The position numbers were made by a program, and so were the translations under genes. A DNA stretch of 64,000 bases from Lachancea mirantina (taxonomy: Eukaryota; Ascomycota; Saccharomycetes; Saccharomycetales; Saccharomycetaceae). Location: positions 310,001 through 374,000 of the forward strand of contig LT598465.1 of assembly GCA_900074745.1 (NCBI GenBank), written 5' to 3'. This document shows positions 8,667 to 19,932 of the stretch, piece by piece. Position 1 is the first letter of the stretch; every line of letters starts with the position of its first letter. The notes under the pieces were generated by a model, which was not told the DNA's origin, made no database searches, and saw only the letters and a program-made list of their open reading frames with translations.

Positions 8667-9779
8667 ATGTTAGACTTGTCATCAGCAACAGCAGCTTTGA
8701 AGCCTCCAACGATATTCGACGACAGCCCAAAGATGCCCATTCACACCTCCGTTACAGAAGTTTCCCGAGCCATTGATCGAACCCTCACTGAGGACGTTTT
8801 CCCTCCTGCAGAAGTCTCCGATGAAGAACGGTTTTTCCTCACGAATCCCAGACCATTTTACCTTGACGATCTTGTCAACCAGGCCCGCAGTTTCATTGAA
8901 CTTCAATCGAAACTGGGCCGCAAGCGTATTGTAGTGATCACTTCGGGAGGTACCACGGTTCCTCTGGAAAATAACACAGTCAGGTTCATCGACAATTTCT
9001 CTGCAGGCACTAGAGGAGCTGCCAGTGCAGAACAATTTCTACGTCACGGTTACGCAGTTCTGTTCCTACATCGAGAGTTTTCACTCACTCCTTTCAACAG
9101 AGCGTTCACCCATAACAGCGAAGTTTGCTTTCTGGACTACTTCGATGAAAACGGTAATGCTAACGAAGAGTTCAAGACCCGTATCTTGGCCAACAAGGCA
9201 CTCTACGACAAATATACACGCCAAAACCAACAATTGCTACTTTTGCCCTTTACTACTGTCAACCAATATCTATGGTCCTTGAAGGCCATCGCGAAGTTGT
9301 TGAATCGCGACGCCACTTTATTTTACTTGGCTGCTGCCGTCAGCGATTTCTTTGTGCCCAGTTCTCGCATCCCAGAGCACAAGATACAGTCTAATGAGGA
9401 GCATCGGGATCTAGATTCGGCTGAAGCAAGTCATACAACTGCCGAGGGTAAATTAATAGTCAACTTGGATCCAGTGCCCAAATTTTTGAGGCGACTCGTC
9501 ATGTCCTGGGCGACACAGGCTATGATAGTTTCCTTCAAACTCGAAACCGACAAATCCATTCTCATCAAGAAAGCCACACAGGCGCTGGATCGCTATAACC
9601 ATCAACTTGTGATAGGTAATCTTTTGCAGACACGTAGCAAGGAAGTTGTGCTCGTATCCGAGAGCAGCAGAAATGGGGAATGGATAAGAATACATGATCC
9701 CTCGGAGGTGATTGAAGAATTAATCGTTCCCGAAGTCATCAAACGTCATTCCGCTTGGGTCAATCGCCAAACGGTTTAA
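8667..9779 (+). CDS. CAB2: Phosphopantothenoylcysteine synthetase
   Basis: A 370-residue enzyme of coenzyme A synthesis, joining 4'-phosphopantothenate with cysteine; it matches yeast Cab2 (365 residues). The nucleotide-binding start IVVITSGGTTVPLENNTVRFIDNFSAGTRG is typical of the CoaB/PPCS family, as are FYLAAAVSDFFVP and MIVSFKLETD further on. The ATG at 8667 lies about 55 residues before the conserved core. CAB2 and SDS3 are neighbours in S. cerevisiae (YIL083C/YIL084C); here SAM50, CRZ1 and TRM12 from other loci are between them. Confidence 0.95.
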   Translation: MLDLSSATAALKPPTIFDDSPKMPIHTSVTEVSRAIDRTLTEDVFPPAEVSDEERFFLTNPRPFYLDDLVNQARSFIELQSKLGRKRIVVITSGGTTVPLENNTVRFIDNFSAGTRGAASAEQFLRHGYAVLFLHREFSLTPFNRAFTHNSEVCFLDYFDENGNANEEFKTRILANKALYDKYTRQNQQLLLLPFTTVNQYLWSLKAIAKLLNRDATLFYLAAAVSDFFVPSSRIPEHKIQSNEEHRDLDSAEASHTTAEGKLIVNLDPVPKFLRRLVMSWATQAMIVSFKLETDKSILIKKATQALDRYNHQLVIGNLLQTRSKEVVLVSESSRNGEWIRIHDPSEVIEELIVPEVIKRHSAWVNRQTV

Positions 9780-9864
9780 TGCAGTTGCTTGTTTATAGAG
9801 ACGGAAGTTTGACTTTATAATGTAATATCAATGTCTTTATCTACATGATCTCATTGCAAGGGAG

Positions 9865-11361
9865 TCACAGGAACGACAGTCCAATTCCGTACTGGAAACC
9901 CTTTCTGATTGAATCGCTGGAATGCGCGGTAAGTGGGACTGTGAAATTAATTTCAAATCGTACCATTGGATGAGCAAATACGAGTCCCAAACCCATCGAC
10001 GTGGAATGCTGTGAAAACAAGCATTTCGCAAGTGTTTGTATATCCGAGTTGCCATGGCTTATCAGACGACCACCATTGAAGAATGCGTGCAATCTAAAAC
10101 TCGAATTAGACCACCTCTTGATGGGCAATCTACTGAATGTGCTAAACCCGTACGCTAGGAAAGCGTCCCCACCCATCGAATCAAGATGATCCTTAGGTCC
10201 CAATCCCATAAGTTGGAAACTTCTAACATCATTACTGCCACCAACATGGAATTTATCGGCAAAATGCGTTTGCCTCCTTGCCGCACTGAAGCTCTTCAAG
10301 TATCCACCTCTGAGCGTGAAGCTCGTGGTTATGAAATCTTTGTCGAGCCAGCTTCTCACTTTAAATGCTTCTAAGCTGCTTTTCACATATCGACCCAGTG
10401 CCAATTCGTTAGTAACTCTGTAATGAGAACCACGCGTGGGAAAAGTTGTCGAGTTCCTGGTATCCCAGTATAGGCTGTGACTCAAAGCGTTTTTCAGGTC
10501 ATCGCCACACTGACTTAAAAGATAATTGGAGCTGCTACTGGATGCGGCTTTAGTAGACCTCCACACACTTTCGAAGGAAAGTTCATGGTTCAGATTCTTT
10601 CCCTTGATAAAATCGCTTCGCAGAGACAGCTTAATGCCCCTCAAAAGTAGCTCGGCTCTCCCCATCTCCCGTGAGTTCTTGAAAAGCATTGAATCCCAAA
10701 ACCACCAGGGCGACACGGGTTGAGAATAAGCCAACAAATACGAGGAATGCGTCTTGGTACCTTTTGTAGCATCAAATGTGAATTTTTCACCTCCTCCAAA
10801 GGCGTTCCGCCATTGGAATTGCAAATAGCCGTCTCCTTCACCATTTCCTACGTTTGTTCCGGTCTTTGCAGAGAATTTCTTGACAGGAAGAAGTTCGACC
10901 TTCGGTACGACGTCGATCACGGACAGCGTTTCTGACGAGCCACGCCGACCAGACACAGACCACAGATTAGGGGCAGCAGCAGAATCCAAGGGAACTTTGA
11001 AAGTACCTCTACTGTCTAACGTTTGAGCCGCATTTTCAGCAAGCCCGCTCGAAACCAATTTTAGCGCAAGAAGATCAGATTTCTCGCACAATTGTTGCAA
11101 ATTTATCGCAGTTCCTACTGTGGCATCCACCATCGACTGTAACACTTCTGTTCGCACATCCTGAGAATTGTTGATGGCTATATGTGATACTTTCACCGGT
11201 AAATGTTGATGTTTTTCAAAGAGATCATTAAAGTACCGAACTTGTTGATTTTGAAGCAATTCTTCCCGTTTTTTTTCGTTATCTTTGATACTCGAGTCCT
11301 TGATACCCGCCTCCAGTATTCTTGCTTCCAATTGCGACTCTTGGCCATCTATGTCTGCCAT
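9865..11361 (-). CDS. SAM50: SAM complex beta-barrel subunit, Omp85 family
   Basis: A 498-residue mitochondrial outer membrane protein that inserts beta-barrel proteins. An N-terminal POTRA domain (about residues 35-130, starting PVKVSHIAINNSQDVR) precedes the C-terminal beta-barrel. The barrel contains the Omp85 loop-6 region (FHVGGSNDVRSFQLMGLGP, near 375-395) and ends with the aromatic-rich last strand FQYGIGLSFL, the typical beta-signal end. The length is close to the yeast protein (484). The adjacent CRZ1 in the same orientation repeats YNL026W-YNL027W. Confidence 0.96.
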   Translation of the reverse strand: MADIDGQESQLEARILEAGIKDSSIKDNEKKREELLQNQQVRYFNDLFEKHQHLPVKVSHIAINNSQDVRTEVLQSMVDATVGTAINLQQLCEKSDLLALKLVSSGLAENAAQTLDSRGTFKVPLDSAAAPNLWSVSGRRGSSETLSVIDVVPKVELLPVKKFSAKTGTNVGNGEGDGYLQFQWRNAFGGGEKFTFDATKGTKTHSSYLLAYSQPVSPWWFWDSMLFKNSREMGRAELLLRGIKLSLRSDFIKGKNLNHELSFESVWRSTKAASSSSSNYLLSQCGDDLKNALSHSLYWDTRNSTTFPTRGSHYRVTNELALGRYVKSSLEAFKVRSWLDKDFITTSFTLRGGYLKSFSAARRQTHFADKFHVGGSNDVRSFQLMGLGPKDHLDSMGGDAFLAYGFSTFSRLPIKRWSNSSFRLHAFFNGGRLISHGNSDIQTLAKCLFSQHSTSMGLGLVFAHPMVRFEINFTVPLTAHSSDSIRKGFQYGIGLSFL

Positions 11362-11763
11362 ATTTGGTTTGGTTGTTGGAGGTTCATCTCATGTTTAACA
11401 TGGCTCTTTTTTTTATATCTGCTACACGCTAGAGTACCTAGCCACTATATAGGAAGAGCCCAACTCTGATAACTTGGTCAGAATTCCCCCAATTTCTTCA
11501 CTTTAGAGATTTTATACTCTCAAATGTGGGAGACTCGAGTCTGTTGCAGATTTGATCTTGAATGGGCGGTGAAATTGCGATTCATATCAACTTGAACCAA
11601 GTTCAGAACTGAGTTTTGAAAAACACACGGTTTAAGCAAACTTCGTCCTTGCTGCTCGCTCGTATAGTACAAATTCTATCGATAAATCGTAGATGGAGGT
11701 CCGTAGATCGATCTTGTTAGTTTTATCGTCGATTTTTTTGTTTGTTATTCAAATCATGATGCT
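11362..11763. other. Intergenic: SAM50 promoter and CRZ1 3' side
   Basis: About 400 bases; a TTTTTTTTATATC tract near 11408 is a likely promoter poly(dA:dT)/TATA element for SAM50. Nothing else is recognised. Confidence 0.4.
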
Positions 11764-13368
11764 TCAATTCAAGTCAAATTGTAAGTCCAGCTCGCGCAAC
11801 TGACTGTCGTTTTTCTCGCGTGAAGCCTCTTCATACAAGGGCATGATACATCGTTTCCCGCTTTCCGTTTTGAAATGTCGTCCCAATGCATCACTGCGGG
11901 CAAATTTCTTGCCACAACCCCAACTGGTTCCGTCTTTAAGTTTCCCACCGCATATGTATCGCTTCTTACCCGTGTGTAGATCCTCGTGTCTCTTCCTATC
12001 GTGCTGTCGGGCAAACGCCTTACCGCACACGCTGCAGCAGAAGGGTCTTTCGTCCGTGTGGGTGCGCAGATGAGACTTTAAATTATAAGGCCGTGTAAAC
12101 TTTTTGTCGCAAAGCTCGCAGGCGTAATTGGCCGGATTTTTCTGAGAGTTTCGCCTCTTGGCCGTTGCTCCCAGTGTTAATGATGCTCTGTCGTCTCCAG
12201 AATCGGAATTATCCCCAGATACTTCATCTGCAGTGTTCGAAAGAGAAGGTTTGACCTCTGCCATTTGCAACAGTTTGTCCCGGTTCTCACTCAAAGACCG
12301 TGCTCGTTCTTCCATCGAAATGCTTCGCCTCTTCGACGAAGAGCGTCGCGCCGAATTCTGTGACTTGCGTCTCATCCTGCGTCCGAGCCGTTGCTGGTCG
12401 TGGATGTTCTCGTCCTCACTGGTTATAGCTTGGTCCTCGGACTCTACAGAAAGCCAGTTACGGTTTGTCGGTGTTTGTCCACTAGTCAACGAAGCCTGTG
12501 ACGAAGGGGTCCCAACTTCTCTCCCCCACGAATTTTGCGCAAAGGCATGCGCAGTCTGTTGGTATTCTTGAACGGATATCTGGGGCCTTTCTCGGTTGTG
12601 CTTCATTACTGTTGACGGTTGGTACGATGTCGCACTGCCCACAGGTTGTAGAGTAGGCGCGACGGTATCGAAAGGCGCGCTGTCAAGCTCCGAAAACGCA
12701 TGGAGCCCGTTCAGAGCACCTGCATCGTTGTAAGCGTCGAGAATGGGTTGACGTCCCGAGTTTACGCTCAGGATTTCGTCCAGTTCGTCATCGCCCGTCG
12801 TGAAAGCAGACGGGGCCGGAGACAACGCCAGTTCGTGTGACAACAAGCCACCTGTTGTGTTGTTGCCCGAGTCCGACGCAAAGCTGGAATGGAATGATCC
12901 TACTGACAAAACATCGTCTTGGCTAGCGGGCAACAATGCCGACGATCTCCGCGACGAATCCGGGTAGTCAACACCCAAGGAAACTGACGGTCTCTGCCTT
13001 TCGAACTCTGTGGCCACAAGCGACCCTGCAAGTGATCCAGTGAGGGCATTGGACCGTTCATTCATAGCCTCACCCAAGGACTCTCCGAAGCAATGGCTCA
13101 TAGATCCACTGTCGTCCAACTCGACGCTGCGTTCCACGTTAATGGTTGGAGTTTGGAAATTTCGCCAACCTTCAGGCCCTCTATCGCTCAGCGGCGACAA
13201 AAACATGCTTTTTTGCAATTCTTCGGCCTCAATAGTCTGGGGTTTTGGCTGGTCGTCTTCTATCAAATTGAACTCATCTCCAACACTGTCATCGCCTGTT
13301 TTTCGCCTAAAATCTTGTCCGTTGTCGCTGAAACTTTGTCCAGAACCAAAAAGGGACTCAAAATCCAT
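11764..13368 (-). CDS. CRZ1: Calcineurin-responsive zinc finger transcription factor
   Basis: A 534-residue regulator of calcium and ion stress genes, moved to the nucleus when calcineurin dephosphorylates it. Two classical C2H2 fingers at about 415-470 ([10 protein letters not shown]...HLRTH and [10 protein letters not shown]...HEDLH) are followed by an atypical third, [19 protein letters not shown]...H. The long N-terminal region is rich in Ser, Asp and Gly. PQISVQ at 262-267 resembles the PxIxIT calcineurin docking motif of S. cerevisiae Crz1 (PIISIQ), and PTINVE at about 74 is a second weaker candidate. An out-of-frame ATG lies 5 bases upstream of the chosen ATG. CRZ1 adjoins SAM50 as in YNL026W-YNL027W. 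Confidence 0.96.
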   Translation of the reverse strand: MDFESLFGSGQSFSDNGQDFRRKTGDDSVGDEFNLIEDDQPKPQTIEAEELQKSMFLSPLSDRGPEGWRNFQTPTINVERSVELDDSGSMSHCFGESLGEAMNERSNALTGSLAGSLVATEFERQRPSVSLGVDYPDSSRRSSALLPASQDDVLSVGSFHSSFASDSGNNTTGGLLSHELALSPAPSAFTTGDDELDEILSVNSGRQPILDAYNDAGALNGLHAFSELDSAPFDTVAPTLQPVGSATSYQPSTVMKHNRERPQISVQEYQQTAHAFAQNSWGREVGTPSSQASLTSGQTPTNRNWLSVESEDQAITSEDENIHDQQRLGRRMRRKSQNSARRSSSKRRSISMEERARSLSENRDKLLQMAEVKPSLSNTADEVSGDNSDSGDDRASLTLGATAKRRNSQKNPANYACELCDKKFTRPYNLKSHLRTHTDERPFCCSVCGKAFARQHDRKRHEDLHTGKKRYICGGKLKDGTSWGCGKKFARSDALGRHFKTESGKRCIMPLYEEASREKNDSQLRELDLQFDLN

Positions 13369-13408
13369 CCCATCAACAATTAGGCCCTCAATCCTGCTCT
13401 ACTTGCTG

Positions 13409-13678
13409 TTATATACCGTTTCTCTTCAAAGTGGGCTTTTTCGCTTCTGGTTCATCCCATAGACCGTAATAATTCCAAGCCTTGGAGCTATTCCGAGGGC
13501 AGATGGATAAATTTGAGAGGTCCGTTAATAGTGATGTTTGCCCTCGGTTTTGACCGTCTTCGTTGTCGACGACAATGACGACGACGACGATTATTTTAAG
13601 TTCGGCAACGTTACGATTGTCCATCGACACTACAAAAATCATCCGAATACAAGCGTTTGATGATCTATTCAGCCACAT
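13409..13678 (-). CDS. Small hypothetical protein between CRZ1 and TRM12
   Basis: An ATG at 13678 opens 89 codons, overlapping the TRM12 stop by 14 bases on the same strand. A hydrophobic run (about 28-37) is encoded by a GTC-rich simple repeat. The C-terminal part, NSSKAWNYYGLWDEPEAKK, is rich in aromatic residues and looks like a real short motif, but I do not recognise it. Internal methionines at residues 13 and 19 are other possible starts. It could instead be the CRZ1 promoter/TRM12 3' UTR with a chance frame; no counterpart is known to me at this place in S. cerevisiae. Confidence 0.3.
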   Translation of the reverse strand: MWLNRSSNACIRMIFVVSMDNRNVAELKIIVVVVIVVDNEDGQNRGQTSLLTDLSNLSICPRNSSKAWNYYGLWDEPEAKKPTLKRNGI

Positions 13679-14930
13679 TTTTCGTTACCAAAACGTCGAA
13701 ACAAACGTGCCAGACGTCAGGCGCGAAAGTCTTGATTTTCTCCGTGTGTTGTAGCGTGTAGGATAACTCGGAAGTCAAGATCTTTAATTCTGCTAGCATC
13801 TGACGCTCGAACGTGTTTGAGTATAGGTCGGCGATGTGTACGTTTTCGTGGATGTGTAGAATGGTCTCAGGTGCCACGCTGTGGTTTAGTATGATTTCGA
13901 TGGCTATGGGCCAACTTTGTTTGCTTGTCGGCAGCAGACCGAGGTTGATATGGCCTATCTCAAGGTCTTTGAATTGTGCCAAACGTTGCGGGCAATTAAC
14001 GTTAGACTCGGCGTAGATGTGGCATTGCGTCGTAGTCGCAGTGCTATTGAGTGCGACGCCGCGTCGCAGACCTTCGATACTCCATGGATTGAGCTCGAAG
14101 CAGAAAATGCGGCGCGCGCGGCGCCGGAGGTAGCTGAGCGTGAAGTAGCCGATACCGGCATACAGGTCAACAACGTCCGTATCCTCGATGCCCTCAAAGC
14201 TCTCGAGGATGCGTCGCTTCTCCTTAACGTTTCCGCGGCTGAACATGGTGAACATGGGTGCCCAGCACTGGTGGATACCGTTCTGCACTATATGGCACCA
14301 TAGCGTACGAGAAAATTCTGCCGGACCCGGTTGGTCCCAGGTCTGTTGCGTGACGGGAGACGCACCAGATGGCGTTTCGTACAGGGATCCGTACAGGGCC
14401 ACGATGTTGAAGGGCCGTCGCATCACGTCTGATTCAACAATAGGTTCATTTACAGCGATATGCGTACACCCTGCAAACCGGGCCCTTAGCATCGGCTCAA
14501 AGAATCCTGTTTGGCTGGTTCGTGCGAAGAATGTTTGCCAGCAAGGCAACCGAAAACTTTTTTGGTCAGAGTGATTGAAAAGCACCAGCGGTGTATAGAC
14601 AGTGTATCGAACTGGCAGACCTTTCAAAAGCTCATCGCGCTCCGATTGCGGGACGCCAGCATCCCGTAAGTACCCTTCAACAAACCCAGCAAGCGTAGCA
14701 GACGTCTTAACAGCCGTAACAGCTTCTTCGGTGTATTCACGTGCAACTATTGTGGGGAATCGTTTCAAAATGTCATTTACAATTGGGTTATCAATGTTCA
14801 GCGCTGTCTTGATGATTTTAGCGCCGTTTTCGGTTGCGATTGGTTTGATGAATGCATCGTGAACGCTCAATTCAGTTTTCACCGCTTTTATAAGTCTTGC
14901 ATCGTCGATAATAAGCTCAATTCTAGTCAT
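13665..14930 (-). CDS. TRM12: tRNA wybutosine-synthesising transferase 2 (Tyw2 type)
   Basis: A 421-residue AdoMet-dependent enzyme that moves the aminocarboxypropyl group onto the wybutosine precursor at G37 of tRNA-Phe. The class I AdoMet site DVVDLYAGIGYFTLSYLRRR lies about midway, followed by FCFELNPWSIEGLRRGVALN. It is somewhat shorter than S. cerevisiae Trm12 (462). The ATG at 14930 is the first in frame. In S. cerevisiae it is YML005W, away from its neighbours here, so this position differs. Confidence 0.93.
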   Translation of the reverse strand: MTRIELIIDDARLIKAVKTELSVHDAFIKPIATENGAKIIKTALNIDNPIVNDILKRFPTIVAREYTEEAVTAVKTSATLAGFVEGYLRDAGVPQSERDELLKGLPVRYTVYTPLVLFNHSDQKSFRLPCWQTFFARTSQTGFFEPMLRARFAGCTHIAVNEPIVESDVMRRPFNIVALYGSLYETPSGASPVTQQTWDQPGPAEFSRTLWCHIVQNGIHQCWAPMFTMFSRGNVKEKRRILESFEGIEDTDVVDLYAGIGYFTLSYLRRRARRIFCFELNPWSIEGLRRGVALNSTATTTQCHIYAESNVNCPQRLAQFKDLEIGHINLGLLPTSKQSWPIAIEIILNHSVAPETILHIHENVHIADLYSNTFERQMLAELKILTSELSYTLQHTEKIKTFAPDVWHVCFDVLVTKNVAE

Positions 14931-15052
14931 TTCTTGCGTTGGGTTTCGAAGCTCATCGCCTGGTCAGATTTTTAAATTTTTCGAAATTACAATGTCTACT
15001 TGTCTACGTTTACAAGTCATCAACAGAGGCTAAATTGACAAGAGCAGCGGTC

Positions 15053-16106
15053 ATGAGTCAATCTGTGGCTCAACAAGAGAGTATGTCTGGCATTGTACCG
15101 GTTTTGAATTACTGTGGGCCTTTTTCCCGCACAAAATCCAATCAATTTTGACCAAGACTCAACGATTACAGGACACCTTGGAAAGGGGTCTGAGGGTTCA
15201 TTCTGGAAGAAATATACTAACGTATGACAAGCAACTGTGTCCCGAAAGGACAAGAGACGACACAATTTTGAATCGCGTGTGAACAAAATTGCACACAGTT
15301 TCAAACTGGACCGAGATCTGCACTACCGCAACAGACTGACGTCGTTGCAAACCACACTTACTACGTTGCATCAGGGCAACAACCGCGATTATGTACGCAC
15401 GCTCCGTGATTTTGAAGAGCAACGAGACCTAGAACTTGTGCGGTTACGACTTTTCGAAGAGTACCGCGTGAAAAGGTCGGAAATCGAGTTTCAAGAGGAG
15501 ATCGAAAAGACCAAAGAAGAGCACGAAAAGTTCATCAAGATTTGCAAAGAGAAGTTATACGAGTCGATTGATCATAAGATTAAGAAGTTGCAAGAGGAAC
15601 GACTTCTGATGGACGTGGCAAACATGCATTCGTATTCGATGGACTACATGCGAGGCAATTACCACAAGAACACTAGAAGCGCAGCAGCAAGCGCATGGGA
15701 CTCGTCACCAACCGAAGTGAACCGCGAACTTTCTGCCAACGAAAGTGCGACGGATACTGGCACAGAACGCAGATCTTTGAGACGTCGGTTCGCAATGACA
15801 ACTGCATCACGTGCTCTAGCCGACGATCAAGAGTATCAATCCGCGGCACGCGAGAGCTCTGCTATCGGCAACACGTCCAATGGCAACTCAGATTCTGAGT
15901 TTTTACAAGGTTTGAGCGATTCTACAGACTTGCAAAGTCTTTTGTTCGGAGACAAGGAGCCTGAAAAGAAAAAGACCCGTTCTGCGCAACGGTACTCTAC
16001 AAAGGCAGCGCCACCGCTGCCCTCATTGAAAGCTGACGAAGTCAACGAAGATATCGCATTGATCCGGTCTCTCGCAGGGCTTCAGCCGTCACCTTTTAAG
16101 AACTAA
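15053..16106 (+). CDS. SDS3: Rpd3L histone deacetylase complex subunit (two exons)
   Basis: Sds3 is a structural subunit of the Rpd3L/Sin3 deacetylase complex. The main frame begins without an ATG: its first codon in the open frame is a GTG at 15237. An upstream 28-base exon (15053-15080, MSQSVAQQE plus one base) ends at a perfect GTATGT donor. A TACTAAC branch site at 15215-15221 is followed by the acceptor AG at 15230-15231. Splicing gives MSQSVAQQETTVSRKDKRR, mirroring S. cerevisiae Sds3, where SRKDKRRFN follows a 12-residue leader. The product is 300 residues (327 in yeast), with a long coiled coil (about 45-130) and the C-terminal QRYSTKAAPPLPSLK motif. Confidence 0.95.
15081..15231 (+). 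other. Spliceosomal intron in SDS3
   Basis: A 151-nt intron: GTATGT donor at 15081-15086, TACTAAC branch site at 15215-15221, AAG acceptor 11 bases past the branch point. All three signals fit yeast consensus, and splicing joins the two frames in phase (one base plus two). It contains in-frame stops, so without splicing the protein cannot be made from the ATG. Confidence 0.9.
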
Positions 16107-16447
16107 TTCATGCGGTTTCCTGCTTTCTGTCGGTGTTTGGCGTCTTCTCATGTCGCACAGTGTCCCTTAAAAGGGCAAATTTCGCACTAAAAAAAGACTT
16201 AACGAGTTCATCGAACAGTATATCCATGGCATGTTCGCGTTCCCCACTAGAAATCGAATCTCAAAAGCCAAGCCCACAGATGGTGACATTTCGGTGTTGG
16301 AAATAATTTCCACGTGACCATTTTTCGAGATCATCAAGATTCCGAACCTAGAGTCATAATGAACTAAACGACAATTGTAAACAGAAGCGAGCAAAGATCG
16401 TCACAATTAGCTCAATTCAAGTGTGATTCGAGTGTGTGGAGGTTGAG
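16107..16447. other. Intergenic: SDS3 3' and KTR5/7 promoter
   Basis: About 340 bases. A CACGTGA element lies at 16312-16318. A 75-codon antisense frame at 16167-16394 has no upstream ATG and is not called. Confidence 0.4.
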
Positions 16448-17842
16448 ATGGCCAGTAATGTTGCGCGTTTATCTTCAAGGAACAAGATCGTAAGGCTTTT
16501 TTACGGTATAATTCTCACGTTTTTGGCATGGAAATTCATCTTTAGAAGAGCAGGTTTACAAAAACTGAATGAACCTAACGATTTTTCCGAAGTCGCCGTA
16601 GGCTCCAAGGTTGACGATGTCTTTTTTGCGGGCTGCCGGGATCCGTTTGCATATACAGAACAAGCTGGGTATCAACGACAAAATGCGACGTTTGTCATGT
16701 TGACCCGGAACAATGAATTGAAAGACGTCCTAGCGACAATGAGAAGCTTGGAACGCCATTTCAACCAATGGTTTATGTATCCATACGTTTTTTTGAATGA
16801 AGATCCGTTTACTGAAGAATTCCAAGAGCGTGTTCGTGACGCTACAGCGGCAGATGTTAGCTTCGGACTTGTCGAAGAATCCGATTGGGAGTTTCCTCGC
16901 GATGTGCGGCAATCTGCCGAGTTTAAAGAGTATATTGCGGACCAAGGAGATCGTGGGATCATGTACGGAAACATGGAGTCCTATCACAAAATGTGTCGTT
17001 TCTATTCGGGAACGTTTTTCAAACATCCACTAGTTGCGCGCAACAGGTGGTACTGGCGCATCGAGCCAGATGTCGAGTTTTTTTGCGATATAACTTACGA
17101 TCCGTTCTACGAAATGGAAATCCGGAACAAGAAGTACGCGTTCACGGTTTTGATCAGAGAACTCTACTGGACAGTGCCGAACCTGTTCCGCCAGACGAGA
17201 AGTTTTGTGCGGGAACACGGGATCAAAGTGGGCCACCCGTTATGGCGTGTTTTTGTTGATGAGCGCAAGCAGCACGAGCCGGAGCCTTTAGAGAATATCG
17301 ATCCGAGAGACCGGCTTGCTGCCCTGATCTCGCGCGCAACGAATCCACTGCCCATTGAAGAGGACAAGTTCGATAACGAAGAATACAATCTATGCCATTT
17401 TTGGACCAATTTCGAGATTGCGCGTGTTGATATTTTTAATAGCCGCATTTATCAGGCGTACTTCGAGCATCTCGAGAACTCGGGAGGGTTTTGGACCGAG
17501 CGGTGGGGCGATGCACCTGTACACTCCCTAGGCCTGGCATTGTCGCTCAAAATCGAAGATATACACTATTTCCGTGACATAGGCTACCAACATTCAACGC
17601 TTGCGCATTGTCCGGCCAATCGAGCCGGCGCACAGCTTCCGTACGTGACGAATCCCGAACATGCTCGCATTTTCGCCTCTAAATCGTCCCGATCCGCTTC
17701 CATTTTCCGTAGATTTACCCGTTTCCGCAGCCCAGAAACCGAGTACGGCGTCGGCTGCAGATGCGAGTGTCCACGCAAACGGGACGTCGAAGACAATGCC
17801 TGGGAATGTTTCGCCAAGTGGTACGAAGCAACGCGGCCTTGA
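16448..17842 (+). CDS. Golgi mannosyltransferase, KRE2/MNT1 family (GT15)
   Basis: A 464-residue type II membrane protein that adds mannose to glycoproteins in the Golgi. A short cytosolic N-terminus precedes a membrane anchor at about 14-32. The GT15 catalytic domain follows, with NATFVMLTRNNEL, the conserved YWRIEPDVEFFCDI and the signature YNLCHFWTNFEIARVDIF, which includes the presumed catalytic Glu. The frame opens at a GTG at 16436, but the ATG at 16448 is the true start. Position next to SDS3 matches KTR7 (YIL085C), while CRZ1 and the H4 gene match KTR5 (YNL029C). It is therefore the single ancestor-type copy of that duplicated pair. Confidence 0.94.
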   Translation: MASNVARLSSRNKIVRLFYGIILTFLAWKFIFRRAGLQKLNEPNDFSEVAVGSKVDDVFFAGCRDPFAYTEQAGYQRQNATFVMLTRNNELKDVLATMRSLERHFNQWFMYPYVFLNEDPFTEEFQERVRDATAADVSFGLVEESDWEFPRDVRQSAEFKEYIADQGDRGIMYGNMESYHKMCRFYSGTFFKHPLVARNRWYWRIEPDVEFFCDITYDPFYEMEIRNKKYAFTVLIRELYWTVPNLFRQTRSFVREHGIKVGHPLWRVFVDERKQHEPEPLENIDPRDRLAALISRATNPLPIEEDKFDNEEYNLCHFWTNFEIARVDIFNSRIYQAYFEHLENSGGFWTERWGDAPVHSLGLALSLKIEDIHYFRDIGYQHSTLAHCPANRAGAQLPYVTNPEHARIFASKSSRSASIFRRFTRFRSPETEYGVGCRCECPRKRDVEDNAWECFAKWYEATRP

Positions 17843-17940
17843 TCGACGATTGGACGTCTGCATTTTCCATACAACTTTTTCCTTTTAATAACTATCAAAA
17901 CTATAATACACCTAGAACGTATACATGCTGGTCAACAGCT

Positions 17941-19316
<1,376 letters not shown>

Positions 19317-19449
19317 GCGTGGCCAGGAGTCGCATTGCGCTTATATATAAGGTGTTTACTACATTTTCCCGTGTATCAATAGTGGATAATAGGATGTGAA
19401 AAATTAGGAAATAAAGGGTCGGAATAATCGAATAGACTTACCGGCGGAA

Positions 19450-19908
19450 ATGACGAACAACAGCGAAACAAGCATTCAACAGCAAGAACAGCGTGTGGTA
19501 ACGAGCCTAGGATCGTCCCCTCTACCGGCTTTGGTCAATTCTGCGCTCCTTTTCGTTACTCCGATGGTATCACCTGCGGTGAAGGTAGATGCTTCAGGAG
19601 GTGTATTCAGAAGTTTGGGGGGCTTCACTGGGATCCTGGGCTCCGGCACCAAATCTATTGGTCCCTCCAATAAGACTGTAGCTTTGTTCGGAACTGCACA
19701 GGCTCTTGGAAGTTGGATGATTTACGACGGGGACGTTCAAAGCGGGTCTGGGTTTCTCGCCGCATGGTCCGCGTTATACCTTATAGTGGCAGGTCGTGGA
19801 TCATTCAAAGCGTTGCGGTACAGAACGTGGCCTTTGGCACTCAGCGTCGCGGCTGCGTCCAACGCGTACCTGTACACGCGGGAATTCGTAACCAGCGGGT
19901 TTATTTAG
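19450..19908 (+). CDS. AIM19: Mitochondrial inner-membrane protein, Aim19 type
   Basis: A 152-residue protein (157 in S. cerevisiae) with a polar Gln- and Ser-rich N-terminus and three or four hydrophobic stretches (about 30-45, 78-95, 102-118, 128-142). Conserved pieces include GSGTKSIGPSNKTVALFGTAQALGSWMIYDGD. Its molecular role is unknown; the yeast protein is reported in mitochondria, and loss affects inheritance of the mitochondrial genome. Position before AVT7 matches YIL087C-YIL088C. It is convergent with SIW14, 24 bases apart. Confidence 0.88.
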   Translation: MTNNSETSIQQQEQRVVTSLGSSPLPALVNSALLFVTPMVSPAVKVDASGGVFRSLGGFTGILGSGTKSIGPSNKTVALFGTAQALGSWMIYDGDVQSGSGFLAAWSALYLIVAGRGSFKALRYRTWPLALSVAAASNAYLYTREFVTSGFI

Positions 19909-19932
19909 ATATAGGACACACGTAACGCGGTT

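Noticed and set aside
16167-16394. Minus-strand 75-codon frame upstream of the KTR gene
   Set aside because: No ATG at its 5' end, and an in-frame TGA lies directly upstream; probably chance within the KTR promoter.
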